Shown here piece after piece: positions 13,301-22,299 of a stretch of DNA of 64,000 nucleotides (position 1 is the first letter of the stretch; each line of letters begins with the position of its first letter). Location of the stretch: contig JAVTVX010000011.1 of assembly GCA_033439265.1 (NCBI GenBank), forward strand, positions 10,230,590 to 10,294,589, written 5' to 3'. Source of the stretch: Dillenia suffruticosa. Lineage: Eukaryota; Streptophyta; Magnoliopsida; Dilleniales; Dilleniaceae. Position numbers and translations under genes: made by a program. The notes below the pieces were generated by a model, which ran no database searches, was not told the origin of the DNA, and saw only the letters and a program-made list of their open reading frames with translations.

Positions 13301-13444
13301 GTCAGGTTCGATGATTCGTCGTTTTAGGGTTTCGATCTCGCGAAGCACAATTCTCTCCTCCTCGGCCTTGGATCGAGCTTCCCCGATGGATTTAACCAGG
13401 TCCAGAAACTCCTTGGATTGACCCCACCCGCCATGTGAGCCCAT
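1251..13444 (-). CDS. AP4E: AP-4 complex subunit epsilon (partial gene, exons 1-4)
   Basis: Large subunit of the AP-4 adaptor, a heterotetramer that sorts membrane cargo at the trans-Golgi network without clathrin. Four coding exons are visible on the minus strand: 13444-12878, 11933-11748, 1690-1475 and 1361-1251. Together they give about 360 residues of the N-terminal adaptin trunk (alpha-solenoid repeats), matching plant AP4E almost without gaps. All visible introns have GT donors and AG acceptors and all junctions are in phase. Hallmark stretches are KMKEYIIRLVYVEMLGHDAS, LVVCAALNAVCKL and RLPKTYDYHQMPAPFIQ. The protein is normally about 900 residues or more; the rest of the trunk, hinge and C-terminal region lie beyond the left edge. 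No stops or frameshifts are seen in the exons, so this looks like a functional gene. Its second intron has grown to about 10 kb through LINE insertions. Confidence 0.95.
1475..1690 (-). CDS. AP4E: AP4E exon 3
   Basis: 216 bp, 72 codons, from IKLLKILALLGSGDKQASEN to AAADVISRFLK. The acceptor is TTGAACAG before ATTAAG; the donor follows CTAAAG. It joins the end of exon 2 (..PFIQ) exactly as in other plant AP4E proteins, which confirms that the 10-kb intron is spliced between them. Confidence 0.93.
2055..3760 (-). mobile_element. RTE-type LINE, RT domain fragment (copy 2)
   Basis: A second, longer and more decayed copy of the same LINE family as at 190-965. Read on the minus strand from 3760 down, it shows the endonuclease-RT linker, the block matching KLWERVIE near 3150, the palm motif MVFVDLEKAYDRV near 3000 (here with substitutions), QGSALSPY-like sequence near 2800-2830, and the region of the FADD catalytic motif near 2720, read here as FVNY. 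Frames shift often and stops are frequent, so it is dead. Its low-coordinate end lacks the last part of the 3' region seen in copy 1. It sits in the large AP4E intron, on the gene's strand. Confidence 0.75.
3761..5529. other. AP4E intron sequence, nothing recognised
   Basis: AT-rich intronic sequence between the RTE fragment and the L1-type LINE. No conserved coding, RNA gene or repeat structure recognised apart from homopolymer runs and a short (AT)n run near 4988-5000. Confidence 0.5.
7530..8270 (+). pseudogene. L1 LINE endonuclease domain remnant
   Basis: Open stretch 7610-7825 plus neighbouring frames give the N-terminal endonuclease of a plant L1. KRAVLKHFLKLWKVDMACLH..KLD corresponds to the usual 'W..D..CLQETK' block, and IGSDFNMILYANKRSSKR to the GGDFN-R block. 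A later segment matches QKRLPR..(S/L)DHFPI-type sequence near 8190-8230. The catalytic Glu of the ETK block reads as M-K (HDMKLD), and several stops interrupt the frame, so it is inactive. Confidence 0.75.
8790..9760 (+). pseudogene. L1 LINE reverse transcriptase remnant
   Basis: Frames at 8932-9123, 9157-9438 and 9573-9755 are pieces of one RT. FIVHVPKKKGASNLRGFRPI, the block ending RPISL, an LDMEEAYDHVCW block (matches LD..KAYD.V.W) and a segment starting ILREG that corresponds to the RQGDPLSP motif. The YADD-type box is destroyed (LFMDDTI-like sequence near 9505-9530, out of frame). Many stops and indels; not active. Confidence 0.8.
10205..10930 (+). pseudogene. L1 LINE C-terminal (zf-RVT) region remnant
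   Basis: Open segments 10205-10411 and 10501-10692 match the tail of plant L1 pol. The segment PPRVAFAVWEGG, followed by a degraded C..C..H block near 10700-10760, corresponds to the zf-RVT domain (usual form 'P.VAFF.W'). Stops separate the pieces. Confidence 0.6.
11291..11747. other. AP4E intron 2, proximal part
   Basis: Intronic sequence between the end of the L1 LINE and the donor of AP4E exon 2. Nothing recognised. Confidence 0.5.
11748..11933 (-). CDS. AP4E: AP4E exon 2
   Basis: 186 bp, 62 codons, from RLCDNDPGVMGATLCPLFDL to MPAPFIQ. The acceptor is CTGCAG before AGG; the donor is CAG followed by GTAATT. It continues the adaptin trunk of exon 1 in phase 0, with no stops. The intron to exon 1 is 944 bp; the intron to exon 3 is about 10 kb. 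Confidence 0.95.
11934..12877 (-). other. AP4E intron 1
   Basis: 944-bp AT-rich intron with a GT donor after ..NFKK and an AG acceptor before RLCDND. No inserted element recognised. Confidence 0.85.
12878..13444 (-). CDS. AP4E: AP4E exon 1
   Basis: 567 bp, 189 codons from the first in-frame ATG (MGSHGGWGQSKEFLDLV) to the GT donor after ..LVSNFKK. The plant family normally has about 12 further residues upstream, and these are present here in frame (EQLKTIGRELA before MGS). At the usual start Met, however, the codon is CTG, and a stop (TAA) lies four codons further 5'. I therefore chose the ATG at 13444. The CTG has A at -3 and G at +4, a good context, so initiation there is possible. Residues 15-189 are the first helical repeats of the adaptin trunk. 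Confidence 0.95.
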
Positions 13445-13950
13445 CGCGAGTTCCCTTCCGATCGTCTTCAGTTGCTCCAGATTTTCTCCTTTTTAGGGTT
13501 TTGTGGCTGATCAGATCAACGGCATGGACAAGAGAGATGCAGATCTGGATCTGCAACTCCCAAGTTGTAATCGGTTGGGAGAATTCAGACACAGAGAGAG
13601 AGAGAGAGAGAATTCAGAGGTATGCGTAATCGGTTGGGAGAAGATGAAATTGAAGAGGAGATCAGCAGACAACGGGAGATGAATGATGGAAAGGGAGAAA
13701 TTTATCGGCTACTTGTTATTCACGTTGTTGATTGAGTGCGCGTGCTTTGTCCACGAGTGAAGGAAACTGGAGCCGTTGAAGTGAGCCTTCGCCTTCGCTT
13801 TTGCGCATGAGCGGAGTGGAAGGGACCCGTGGGGCTACTGCACAAAAACAGGCCGTGTGACCTTTGTTTACTGTAGAAAATTTCTGGTTTGATTTGGGGA
13901 GGTTAGGGTGATAGTTGGAGTACCCTTACTGCACGACAATGAAGTCCTAT
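13445..13950 (-). promoter_or_regulatory. AP4E 5' leader and likely promoter region
   Basis: The stretch upstream of the AP4E start. It carries an out-of-frame reading frame with its own ATG (13592 down into exon 1), a (GA)n microsatellite at about 13593-13610, and no second gene. A transcription start cannot be fixed by eye and no clear TATA box is seen. The (GA)n run is a common feature of plant 5' UTRs and core promoters, but a role here is an inference. Confidence 0.4.
13593..13610. repeat. (GA)n microsatellite
   Basis: About nine GA units in the AP4E 5' leader or promoter. Confidence 0.85.
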
Positions 13951-13959
13951 GCAGTAGGT

Positions 13960-14333
13960 TGGCTCATGGATTAAAGGGGATGGAGAGGAAAAAAAATGGA
14001 GAAGGATGGATGGGGATTGAACTTGTCTTAGCGGGTATGTCTAAGAACAAGAGTCTATCACGTTAGGGTGATGTAACTTAAGAGGTTAGGCACTCTTAAG
14101 CCCGAATTGGAGAGAAACTCACTGATTTTTCATCATTGATTATATTTATAAAATGAATACAATGTATGCCTATTTATAGGCAAGGGCTAAGGAGGCAAAA
14201 GACCTCATTACATATGTCATTTCATACTAAAAGATTCCATAATCCTAATAACTACAAGACAATTATTTGCCTTTATTAGAACACTCAAAAGACATAATAA
14301 AATACATTGAATTAATTCATAAAAGCAGTTATT
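13960..14333 (-). mobile_element. LTR remnant of a gypsy-type element
   Basis: Read on the minus strand this shows a promoter-like layout: a TATA sequence (CCTATAAATAGG) near 14165-14180, then a leader of about 200 bp. Such TATAAATAGG boxes are typical of plant LTR U3-R junctions. It sits downstream (in minus orientation) of the gag-protease remnant at 14594-16780 and may be its 3' LTR. Ends were not fixed and no partner LTR was found. Confidence 0.4.
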
Positions 14334-14334
14334 G

Positions 14335-14593
14335 AATGGAGGGATCTGTGACCCTTGGACTGCATGTGCACTGTCTGTGCGCTACCTGTGCAGTGCATGT
14401 GCATTGTCTGTGTGCTGCCTGTGCCCTACATGGGTACTGCATGTGCTGGCTCGTGCAGCGCCCCTGTTCCTCGCTCCCTGGCTTGTGAAATAGTGCTGGG
14501 ACATGGCATACTTCCTGATGTGCAAGTGCTGGGTCATGCAGGAGCATAGCATGCTGTCTTGTGCGCTGTCTTGGTGCTACCCTGCTCATTGCT
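14335..14593. repeat. GC-rich degenerate short tandem repeat
   Basis: Repeats of a roughly 33-bp motif containing GTGCA/CTGT (for example CTGTGCGCTACCTGTGCA and variants) at about 14355-14460, then related GTGC-rich sequence. On the minus strand it encodes a repeated AHRQCTC block. Composition contrasts sharply with the AT-rich surroundings. Confidence 0.6.
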
Positions 14594-15294
14594 GCACACT
14601 ACTCGTGCGCTGGTACATGCTTGTTGGTACACTGCTGTGCACCCATCAGGCCATGGCTCTATTGGCTCGAGCAATAGCCTTGTATTCTCATGCATTATGA
14701 CTCCTAGTTGAGTCTCTTCACTTGCTAGACTATTGCATACGTTTGCTCGGTCGCTCGCTCATGCTCGCGGTGCACCAAGAGAAGGTAGTGCATTGCCTTG
14801 TCTTCTTCGAGCCTTCGCTCCTTCTGTTGCCTTATGGAATGCACCTCTTCACGAATAGGTGTCTCTTGGCATGGGTTGTATGCTGTCTCTTTGTGCATTG
14901 CTTTGCATATGTGCATAGGAAGGTGGCTCATGGCATGGCTCATGGGCATGTGCGGGCTGCTCATGCGATGGTGCCTCGTCGCATGGTGTCCTTTGGAGCG
15001 ATAACCTTTTTGCTTGCGCTTTTCCATAAGCAACAGCCTCCCCAATGTCCATAGAGTCAATTGCTTGATGATTGCTCGGACTTGCATAAAAGGTTGTGAC
15101 CTTTACTCGAAGGATCGCGTCCTTTGGTGTGCGGTTGCTCGGGCTGCACGTGCTACTACTCGTGTGCTGCTCGCCCTTGCTTGTGCTGGTTCCTTTGCAT
15201 TTTTTTGCTCGTGGCCTTTCGTTCGCACCTTTTGCTCGTGTCCTTTCGTGCGAACTTCTCGCGCGCTGCTCATGGCTATTGGCGGTCCCGTTAC
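14594..15294 (-). repeat. 0.7-kb direct repeat, copy A
   Basis: About 701 bp that reappear at 16081-16780 in the same orientation with high similarity (about nine in ten bases by eye). Shared landmarks are CCCATCAGGCCATGGCTC, the block ending TAGTTGAGTCTCTTCACTTG and the end ..(T/C)C(C/A)(C/T)(G/A)TTACA. On the minus strand it encodes low-complexity His/Arg/Met-rich text resembling a gag tail. The two copies flank the protease remnant. Confidence 0.8.
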
Positions 15295-15299
15295 ATTCG

Positions 15300-16128
15300 T
15301 CCCTCCTTGGAGACGAACCTTGTCCTCAAGGTTGTGACTCTTTGCCTTGATCTCTTGGATTGGATGGCTCCCTTTTAAGCGCTGTCTTTTCTTGTTGAAG
15401 TGGCTTCTTAGCTGTCTTCTTGTGCTTGCTTTGGGATCCTTGTGCTTTTGTTGAGAACTGAACTCTTGCCTCTTTGCTTGTGGCCTTTGTTGGTTACTCT
15501 TTGGTGGTTGTACCGTTTTCTTCCAAGGGACATCAATAAACTTCTTTGTTGCTGCTCCAAGGTTGCTTGCTTGTTTGCTTGATGGTGTCCTTTCATTTGG
15601 CGCACGAAATGGTATCTTTTTGTGCGCTGGACGTGGCTGCTGTCCTTTGCTTTGTGATGGAGGCTGTAGGGAAATTTTATATCCTTTGGGCTGCCTTTTG
15701 TTGCTTCTTTGGATAGGCTGCTTCATGTTGGTGGGTTGGTAGCCTTTAGGAATGGATTGTGGCTGCATCTCAAGTGTGATCCATCGATTTTCATGCATGA
15801 ACTCCATTTGCATTTTATGATAATCGGTGATGATTCTTCCAAGGGTTGTGAGCCATTGTACTCCAATAATTAGATCCAACTCGATATTTGTTAGGGAATA
15901 AAGATCGGTTTTGAATTCATACCCTTGTATGACGATGGTGACTCCTCGATGGATGGTTAAGCATTGGAACTTTTCACCGGTTGCGGTCTTGATTTGAAAT
16001 GGTGTGACTCGCTCCATGGGTAGTCTTAAGGAATGTGTTGTCCTTTGCTTGATGAGATTGAGGGATGAACCGTTATCAATCACGCTGCTCGTGTGCTGAT
16101 GCATGCTTGCTGGTGCACTACTGTGCAC
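15300..16128 (-). pseudogene. Gypsy-type retropepsin-like protease fragment
   Basis: Part of a minus-strand open frame that runs on to 15103 (341 codons in all). Residues about 14-105 are a retropepsin-like fold of Ty3/gypsy type: SVIDNGSSLNLIKQ (active-site block), then IELDLIIGVQWL (the second conserved ILG-type block), then a DYHKMQMEF segment. The active-site motif is D-N-G where aspartic proteases have D-S/T-G, so activity is doubtful. After the domain come about 190 residues rich in Lys, Gln, Arg and Pro, reading on into repeat copy A. No RT or integrase follows. It is a fragment, not a host gene. Confidence 0.7.
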
Positions 16129-16780
16129 CCATCAGGCCATGGCTCTATTGGCTCGAGCAATAGCCTTGTCTTCTCATGCATTATGACTCCTAGTTGAGTC
16201 TCTTCACTTGCTGGACTAATTGCACACGTTTGCTCGGTCGTTCGCTCATGCTCGCGGTGCACCATGGCAAGGTAGTGCATTGCCTTGTCTTCTTCGAGCC
16301 TTCGCTCCTTCGGTTGCCTTATAGAATACACCTCTTCACGAATAGGTGTCTTTTGGCATGGGCTGTATGCTGTCTTTTCGTGCATTGCTTTGCATGTGTG
16401 CATAGGAAGGTGGCTCATGGCATGGCTCATGGGCATGTGCGGATTGCTCGTGCGATGGCCTCGTCGCATGGTGTCCTTTGGAGCGATAACCTTTTTGCTT
16501 GCTTTTTTCCATAAGCAACAGCCTCCTCAATATCCATGGAGTCAATTGCTTGATGATTGCTCAGACTTGCATGAAATGTTGTGACCTTTGCTCGAAGGGT
16601 CGCGTCCTTTGGTACGCGGTTGCTCGGGCTGCGTGTGCTACTGCTTGTGCGCTACTCGCCCTCGCTTGTGCTGGTTCCTTTGCATCCTTTTGCTTGTGGC
16701 CTTTCGTTTGCACCTTTTGCTCGTGTCCTTTCGTGCAAACTTCTCGCGCGCTATTCATGGCTATTGACGGTTCCATTACA
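16081..16780 (-). repeat. 0.7-kb direct repeat, copy B
   Basis: Second copy of 14594-15294, 1,487 bp away, same orientation. The minus-strand frame at 16080-16469 runs from this copy across the join to ..PWPDGCTVVHQQA, and the protease frame begins in the overlapping register. So copy B is probably the original gag-side context and copy A the duplicate. Confidence 0.8.
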
Positions 16781-16869
16781 CGGAGACGGGAGCTTCGTAC
16801 GGATATAACATAAAAAAATAATAATAAAACGATATACCCATGAATATAATTCTAAAAATCATATTGCTA

Positions 16870-16892
16870 TGTCGAGTTTTAAAAACTCGACA
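16870..16892. repeat. 23-bp palindrome
   Basis: TGTCGAGTTTT, one A, then its exact reverse complement. It lies 5' of the MULE fragment, next to a second inverted repeat at 16904-16974. Confidence 0.85.
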
Positions 16893-16903
16893 CGCACAAT
16901 ATA

Positions 16904-16974
16904 AACATGTTAAATCTTGAACACATGACATGCGCTTAAACAATATATATCGAGTTTTCAAGATTTAACATGTT
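16904..16974. repeat. 18-bp inverted repeat with 35-bp loop
   Basis: AACATGTTAAATCTTGAA at 16904-16921 and its exact reverse complement at 16957-16974. Both arms lie close to CGAGTTTT sequence shared with the neighbouring palindrome. It may belong to the terminal region of the MULE that follows; this is an inference. Confidence 0.8.
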
Positions 16975-17670
16975 CAGGATATAAACTCACCGCCCCTTCT
17001 TCTTTCTTTCTTTCATTCTTCTCTTCTACTTTTCTTCTCTTCTCCACTGTAGGCGACTACATTTTCTCCTACTCCGTGCACGATCTCCAGCATCTGAGGA
17101 GATCTGCAATCTCATGGAAGTTAATTGAGCACGATCCAATATTTTGCAAGATCTATAACATTAATTTAGCAAAAGTAAATCGTTGTTGGTGCTTTACAAA
17201 TTTAGAAAATTGACATATTTATATTGATTCATTTTTAATATATATTGCTAAATTGATATCTTTTTTGTTCATTGAGCTAGATTTGCAAAGATTAATTAGT
17301 AAATTTAGGGTTTAGATTTGTTGAAAATTAGTATTAATTTAGGAATTAGACTTTTTTAATTTTAGGATAAAATTAGGGTTTACGATTTTTTGATAAATTT
17401 ATTAATTAGTAATTTAAGTAAATTTATTATTTCTAGTTAAATTAATATTATTTAACTAATTTGGTGAATTGTTTATTGATTTATTAAAAATTTAAATTTA
17501 GGGTTTTAATTGAAAATTTTTGTGAATTTATTATTTATAGTGAAATTTAGGGTTTTAATATATTTAAATTTATTATTTATAGTTAAATTAAAAATTGAAT
17601 TAAATTTAGTATTCTCTTAAATTGATATTGACATACTATAGTAATAAATTGTTTTTTATGTTGAGTAAAA

Positions 17671-18290
17671 ATGGTGAATATGGTGAAATTGTTATATTAC
17701 ACAAATTGTGAAATTGTGACGGGTAAGGATGGAGTTGGATATAACCATGGACCATCAAAATTGATTCGGGTGAGAAAAAATGTATCTTTTAGTGAGTTGA
17801 TATTCGTGATATGTAAAGGTTTTCGGATAAATTTCATGAGACAACATATAGAGATTTATCATCATTATCCTGTGTCACACATGAAAGGGGGAATGTATAG
17901 TACGAATTAGTATCAATTAGTGATAACAACGACGTTTTGAACTTAATAGAGTTTGCAATGAGTAGGAAGTGGTTACAACGCATGAATTATATATAAAGGC
18001 ATACAATGCTGGAATGTTTGTGCAACAAAATTACGATTGTATGGATGAATATCCATATATCGAATGTCGAGTAGATCTTGCTATCACAGATAAGGATAAC
18101 GATATCGATAAAGAAGAAGAGCCGGAAGAAGAGGATGATGATGATGATGAATAAGATGTTGGAGAAGTTGGTCGTGATAGTGGTGATAGTTCTGTGAACC
18201 AAATGATGTTTGGTCCTCCTCAACACCTCCACCCATTGGTGGTGGGAGGAGATATGTCTATAGCGGAGTTGATAACTCAATTCCTTTCAT
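17671..18290 (+). pseudogene. MULE (MuDR-type) transposase, N-terminal fragment
   Basis: Plus-strand reading gives the N-terminal domain typical of plant Mutator-like transposases. Residues VKLLYYTNCEIV..GKDGVGYN..GPSKLIRV..NVSFSELI are followed by IEIYHHYPVS, then after a frameshift by DNNDVLNLIEFAMSRKWLQR, and after another by LYIKAYNAGMFVQQ and an acidic Glu/Asp run ending at 18154. The zinc-binding, DDE and SWIM regions are all missing. At about 18290 the sequence changes to an LTR-element internal region, so the MULE was cut there. Upstream, 16980-17670 is AT-rich leader-like sequence with TTAGGGTTT motifs. Confidence 0.7.
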
Positions 18291-19269
18291 GAGGACTATA
18301 CCGGGAGGAGATTATTGCCGTCATGATTCTGGATAAAAAATTAGACTTCGCTGAAATTTTTATGTCTTATATTAGAAGAAATGTGACTATGAGATTTTAT
18401 AAAAATATTCTATTGAATATTTTGGAATTCAAGGGATTTGATTTTTCTGAATTTCAAGGAGTAACTGAAACAATTCTTACTCTTGGTAGCTCTTGCATTA
18501 ATCATATGGGTATTACAATATCTGATGACAAAATTTGGAAACATAGAGATGAGCAATTTTGGCAAGGCAAAGTAGATGAAGAAGGTGGAATAGAAGCTAG
18601 TCTTGAACATAACTTAAATGATCAGAGAGATTCTAAATTACCTAGGTCATGACATGAAATAGGAGAATCTTCTAGGAAGATAAGGAAGACAACTGCACAT
18701 CCTGTGCATCATTTCTCAGACAAACCAGATTGGGTTCATGATCTAGAAGATAGAATCAATGTTGTAGAAGAAAAAGTAAATCAATGTATGAATCTCTTTT
18801 AGAAAGTGCAAAAAGACCTGTCTGTGTTGCTTGAAAGATTTCCAGATGTCTAGGTAGATTACAATATATAGGCTAGCTGATATTATTTCTGAATCTCAGA
18901 ATCTACTTTTCGTATATTCTCAATTTTTTTTATAAAATTTGCACTTTCCTTTCTCAAAAATGCCTTATTTCATTAATATTATTGTTTGTTTTTTGTAAAA
19001 CAAAAAGAGGAAGATATATAAAATGTAAAAATGTGCAAATATTAAGGGAGAGATGACTGTTGAATCATGACGGGTTTTATATTTTATTTATATTCATATA
19101 TTCATGAATCAAGGGGGAGATGGGGAGAATATAATATAATGTGATAACAAATCATATTGTGCTGAATGTAATGATCATATACTGTGCTGTTTTGTACATC
19201 CTTATTGAGTATGTTGAGTATATTTTTTCTTTTTGCATTTTATTGAAATGTCATCAAAAAAGGGGAGAT
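18291..19269 (+). mobile_element. LTR-element internal region, 3' end
   Basis: Contains 18323-18652, a frame with the pattern DKKLDFAEIFMSYIRRNVT..FYKNIL known from plant 'putative plant transposon protein' frames next to copia-like LTRs. A coiled-coil-like segment follows (DLEDRINVVEEKVNQCMNLF, about 18738-18805). The stretch ends with AAAAAGGGGAGATT at 19256-19270, a good polypurine tract directly before the LTR. No gag, RT or integrase is present. Confidence 0.55.
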
Positions 19270-20537
19270 TATTAAGAAAATTGTTATTAAATCCTAATAT
19301 ATTTTGATGATAACAAAGTTTTATATGTGTTTCTAACAATTTATTAAGTATGTAGACATTTAGAATATATAATATAAGGTTATATAAATAAATCTGTACA
19401 ATTGGTTAGAGAACACTGTCACAGAAGCATGGTAGAAGCAAATCTGGATAGAATCAGTATGTTTGGGTAGAAGCAGTAGAGTCTCAGACAAATTTTGCAC
19501 TGCTAGATTTTTGCTGTGTTTTTGTTCTACTTTCAAGTCATAGCTCAGTATGTTAAGTACAGATTGGGATATGTACTTAACCATGAAATCTATTTTAATG
19601 GGTGATTCAAATTCAAGCTCAAATCAGACTTTTATTAAAAGTAAAATCAAATTCAGAATTTGAATTTAAGCAATCTCTGAAGTTCTGGCAGGTTTTCAGA
19701 AACTTTATAATCTTATATACCTTCTCTAACTTTCAAGATTTTTGAGGTTTGATTTCTCCTTGCTATAAGAGTATTGTTGGATTTGAAATTCTGAAATTTA
19801 CTACAGTAAAAGAAGATTTTGAAATCCGAACAGAAGACTGATTTTTAGGATTTGGAAAAATCTGTCAAGTGCTCGTTCTGAAGGCATTTCGAAAGGGATA
19901 TATCATTTCGAAACGGATATAATTTTGACAGAACTCCAATTGAACCTTGAAGAGCAATATTCAGACTTTATTGAGAGACTTTTACAGACTTCATTCAAAA
20001 CTTAACCTGAGAGAAATCTTAACCTGAGAGAAATCATAACCCAAATACAGTTACTCGATCATATCTGCTGCTGCATTTTTCTACTGTCGACTGAATTTAT
20101 AATTCCTGTATTATTCTGAATTCTTATTTGTATAGTCTCACAAGTCTAAGGAGAGTGTGAAGAACATTCTCAAGAGTTGATAGGCTAGGTGTGAGAGAGT
20201 TAGACTTTGGTGAGTGTTGGACTAAGACATTTTCAAGATGGAAGGTGCAGATTGTCAACATTGAAGCCCTGTACATGTGGTTGTAACTCTCTTTGTGCAT
20301 AGTGGAAACTAAATATTACTGGACCCTGGCTTGCTAAACTGGAAGAGTGGATATAACCACAAGACCGAACCACTATAAGCCAGGCTTGATCTCTCTATCC
20401 TTTCTTTTTATTTGTGCATTTATATTAGCATTTTGTATATTATTTGGCCATATCTTTTAGGACTGATTTTAGTAGAGTAAAATTTTAAGTGAAGTTAAGC
20501 CAATTCAATCCCCTTCTTGGTTTCATTGGGACCAACA
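19270..20537 (+). repeat. 3' LTR, 1.27 kb (copia/SIRE-like)
   Basis: Starts TATTAAGAAAATTG (TG mutated to TA) right after the polypurine tract and ends ..GGGACCAACA. The phrases TTTTGATGATAACAA near the start and AATCCCCTTCTTGGTTTC near the end are characteristic of plant SIRE-like LTRs. It abuts the outer gypsy LTR at 20541. No matching 5' LTR is in the window. Confidence 0.65.
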
Positions 20538-20540
20538 AAG

Positions 20541-21189
20541 TCCAAAAGAGAGATGAGAAAGAAAGAGAATAGATTGAATACAGTCTTAGAATAGTCTTAT
20601 ATAGTTTTGTGTAATGCGTGTATATAGAGCGTAAAGAACGTACCTGACGAGTCCCCTATGTTTAGTGTATGTAGCATGTGCGTGTAAGGCAAGTGTCTCA
20701 TTTAAGGATGTAAAAACCCTGTTTATCTTATGAAAAGATCGTTGGAGATCTTTCAAGATTAGAAGAACTGTCATAAAAAATCTTTAAGAGATGTAGAATC
20801 CTATAAATTAAAGGAAGTTCAGGTTGTCAAGGAGATTCCCTACTTTATCACGAGAGATTAGGGAGATTTCCTTCCTTATTGGGTGATATTATTCCCGGGA
20901 TTAGGCGTGACTCAAATCTTGGGTAATCATGATCTTGATTTGTCGAGCGGAGACATTACTTGGTGGGAGACAAATTGGTAATAGCCGAGAGGTTTAACTG
21001 AGAAGGTTTAACCGATTTGCGGTTGAGAGATATAAGCGAGAGTGTTCGATTGAGAAAGTATTTGACTGAGAGAGTGTTTAATTGAGTAGGGGTTTATCGA
21101 GAGGGCACTTGGTGGTCTGTGGAATTTTGCGATTATGGCCTAATGGACCTGGTAGCTTTTGGGCTTAATGATTATAGGCTGTTAGATAA
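20541..21189 (-). repeat. 3' LTR of the outer gypsy element
   Basis: Matches the two pieces of the split 5' LTR at about 25735-25837 and 32483-32996. Shared landmarks are GTGTAATG(C/T)GTGTAT.TAGAGC, GTAGCATGTGCGTG, TTTATCGAGAGGG and GGCTTAATG near the end. The minus-strand start is near 21189 (TG decayed). The minus-strand end seems truncated by the neighbouring 19270-20537 LTR. A purine-rich AAGGGCAAATAATAACA lies just outside the start, fitting a polypurine tract. Confidence 0.7.
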
Positions 21190-22299
21190 TGTTATTATTT
21201 GCCCTTACTCGTAATGTTGTTTTGAAGAAGTGGCGTTACAAGTAAAGTTAAGGCGGTAGGGATTGAGAAATTGAAAAGGCATGAAAGTGCAGCCTATTAA
21301 GGAATTGGGAGAGGCATGATAGTAGGGTATTCAATGTGAAATGTACTGCTTCAATGACTGTGAATTGTATTTGATACGCTTTTTGTCGTTATAAATAGTA
21401 AAGGATACTCGATGGAGTTTTGTTACTTTATTTAGTGAAATGGAATTTTGGGGGTTAAGTTTTGGAATATAAGTGGCAAAGTTTGTGAAAATCAGAAATG
21501 GTAAAGGGTTTTGAATAACAGTTTTGTTTCCATATCTGTAAGATCAAGAGTACAATGATGGAGAAGAAACTATGAGGCTCCAGGAAGCCTTTACTAAACT
21601 TCCTTAGATAGTTTTTTCTTTCTGGAAGAAGACAGAGAAGGAACTATAGAAATATGTAGGAGGGCTCATGATCAGGACAATGCAAAGGGATTTGTATAGT
21701 AATCATCAGCTACATCCTATTAGGCACTACTATGATTTTTGGAGAGCCCTTTGTGAGGTGGGAATATTTCCACTTTTATCTGTGGGTTCATGGGTCATAT
21801 GATTTGTAGGAAAAAACCCTCTACCTTATTAGAAGCTAAAAATTTTCCTTTAAGTGTTTGCAAGCATTTTATAAGGAATGGGGAAATGAAAGAAGGAGAA
21901 GGTGGAGTTTTAGAGGACGAACTTGGTTGGCAAGGCAAACAAGAGTGACATTGGGTTCCGAGTTGTTTCCTTCCTTTTCCTTGTAGTCTTCTTGTCAATG
22001 TACTTTGTATTTCCTTCCTTTTAATGTGTGCTATGCTCTTATGCACTCTGCTCCAATTTGTATGAACTTTGCTTCCTTCACATGTATAACATATAAAAGT
22101 TTGAATGAATGAATTGTTGTTGAGCGTTTACTTTCTTGTCGTTGTTGCATTTCCCTACCTTATTAATCACATGCTAGAATGGAATGACTTGAGTGCTGAG
22201 TTGTCTTTCAGTGTGTTTTAGTTGAGAGAGGGGATTTACCCTTTTTGAGTGTTGAAGCTGAAAGAACGGGAGCTAGACTATGCTCATGTGGTATGATTT
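21190..22299. other. Outer gypsy element, non-coding internal part
   Basis: Between the 3' LTR and the tandem array. No intact coding. In a full-length element RT and integrase would be expected in this position; no motif of either was recognised, so pol has been lost or never existed. Confidence 0.5.

Noticed and set aside
14725-15087. Long open frames on both strands in the GC-rich duplication
   Set aside because: Overlapping frames on both strands follow from GC-rich, stop-poor repeat composition; the same frames recur in the duplicate copy.
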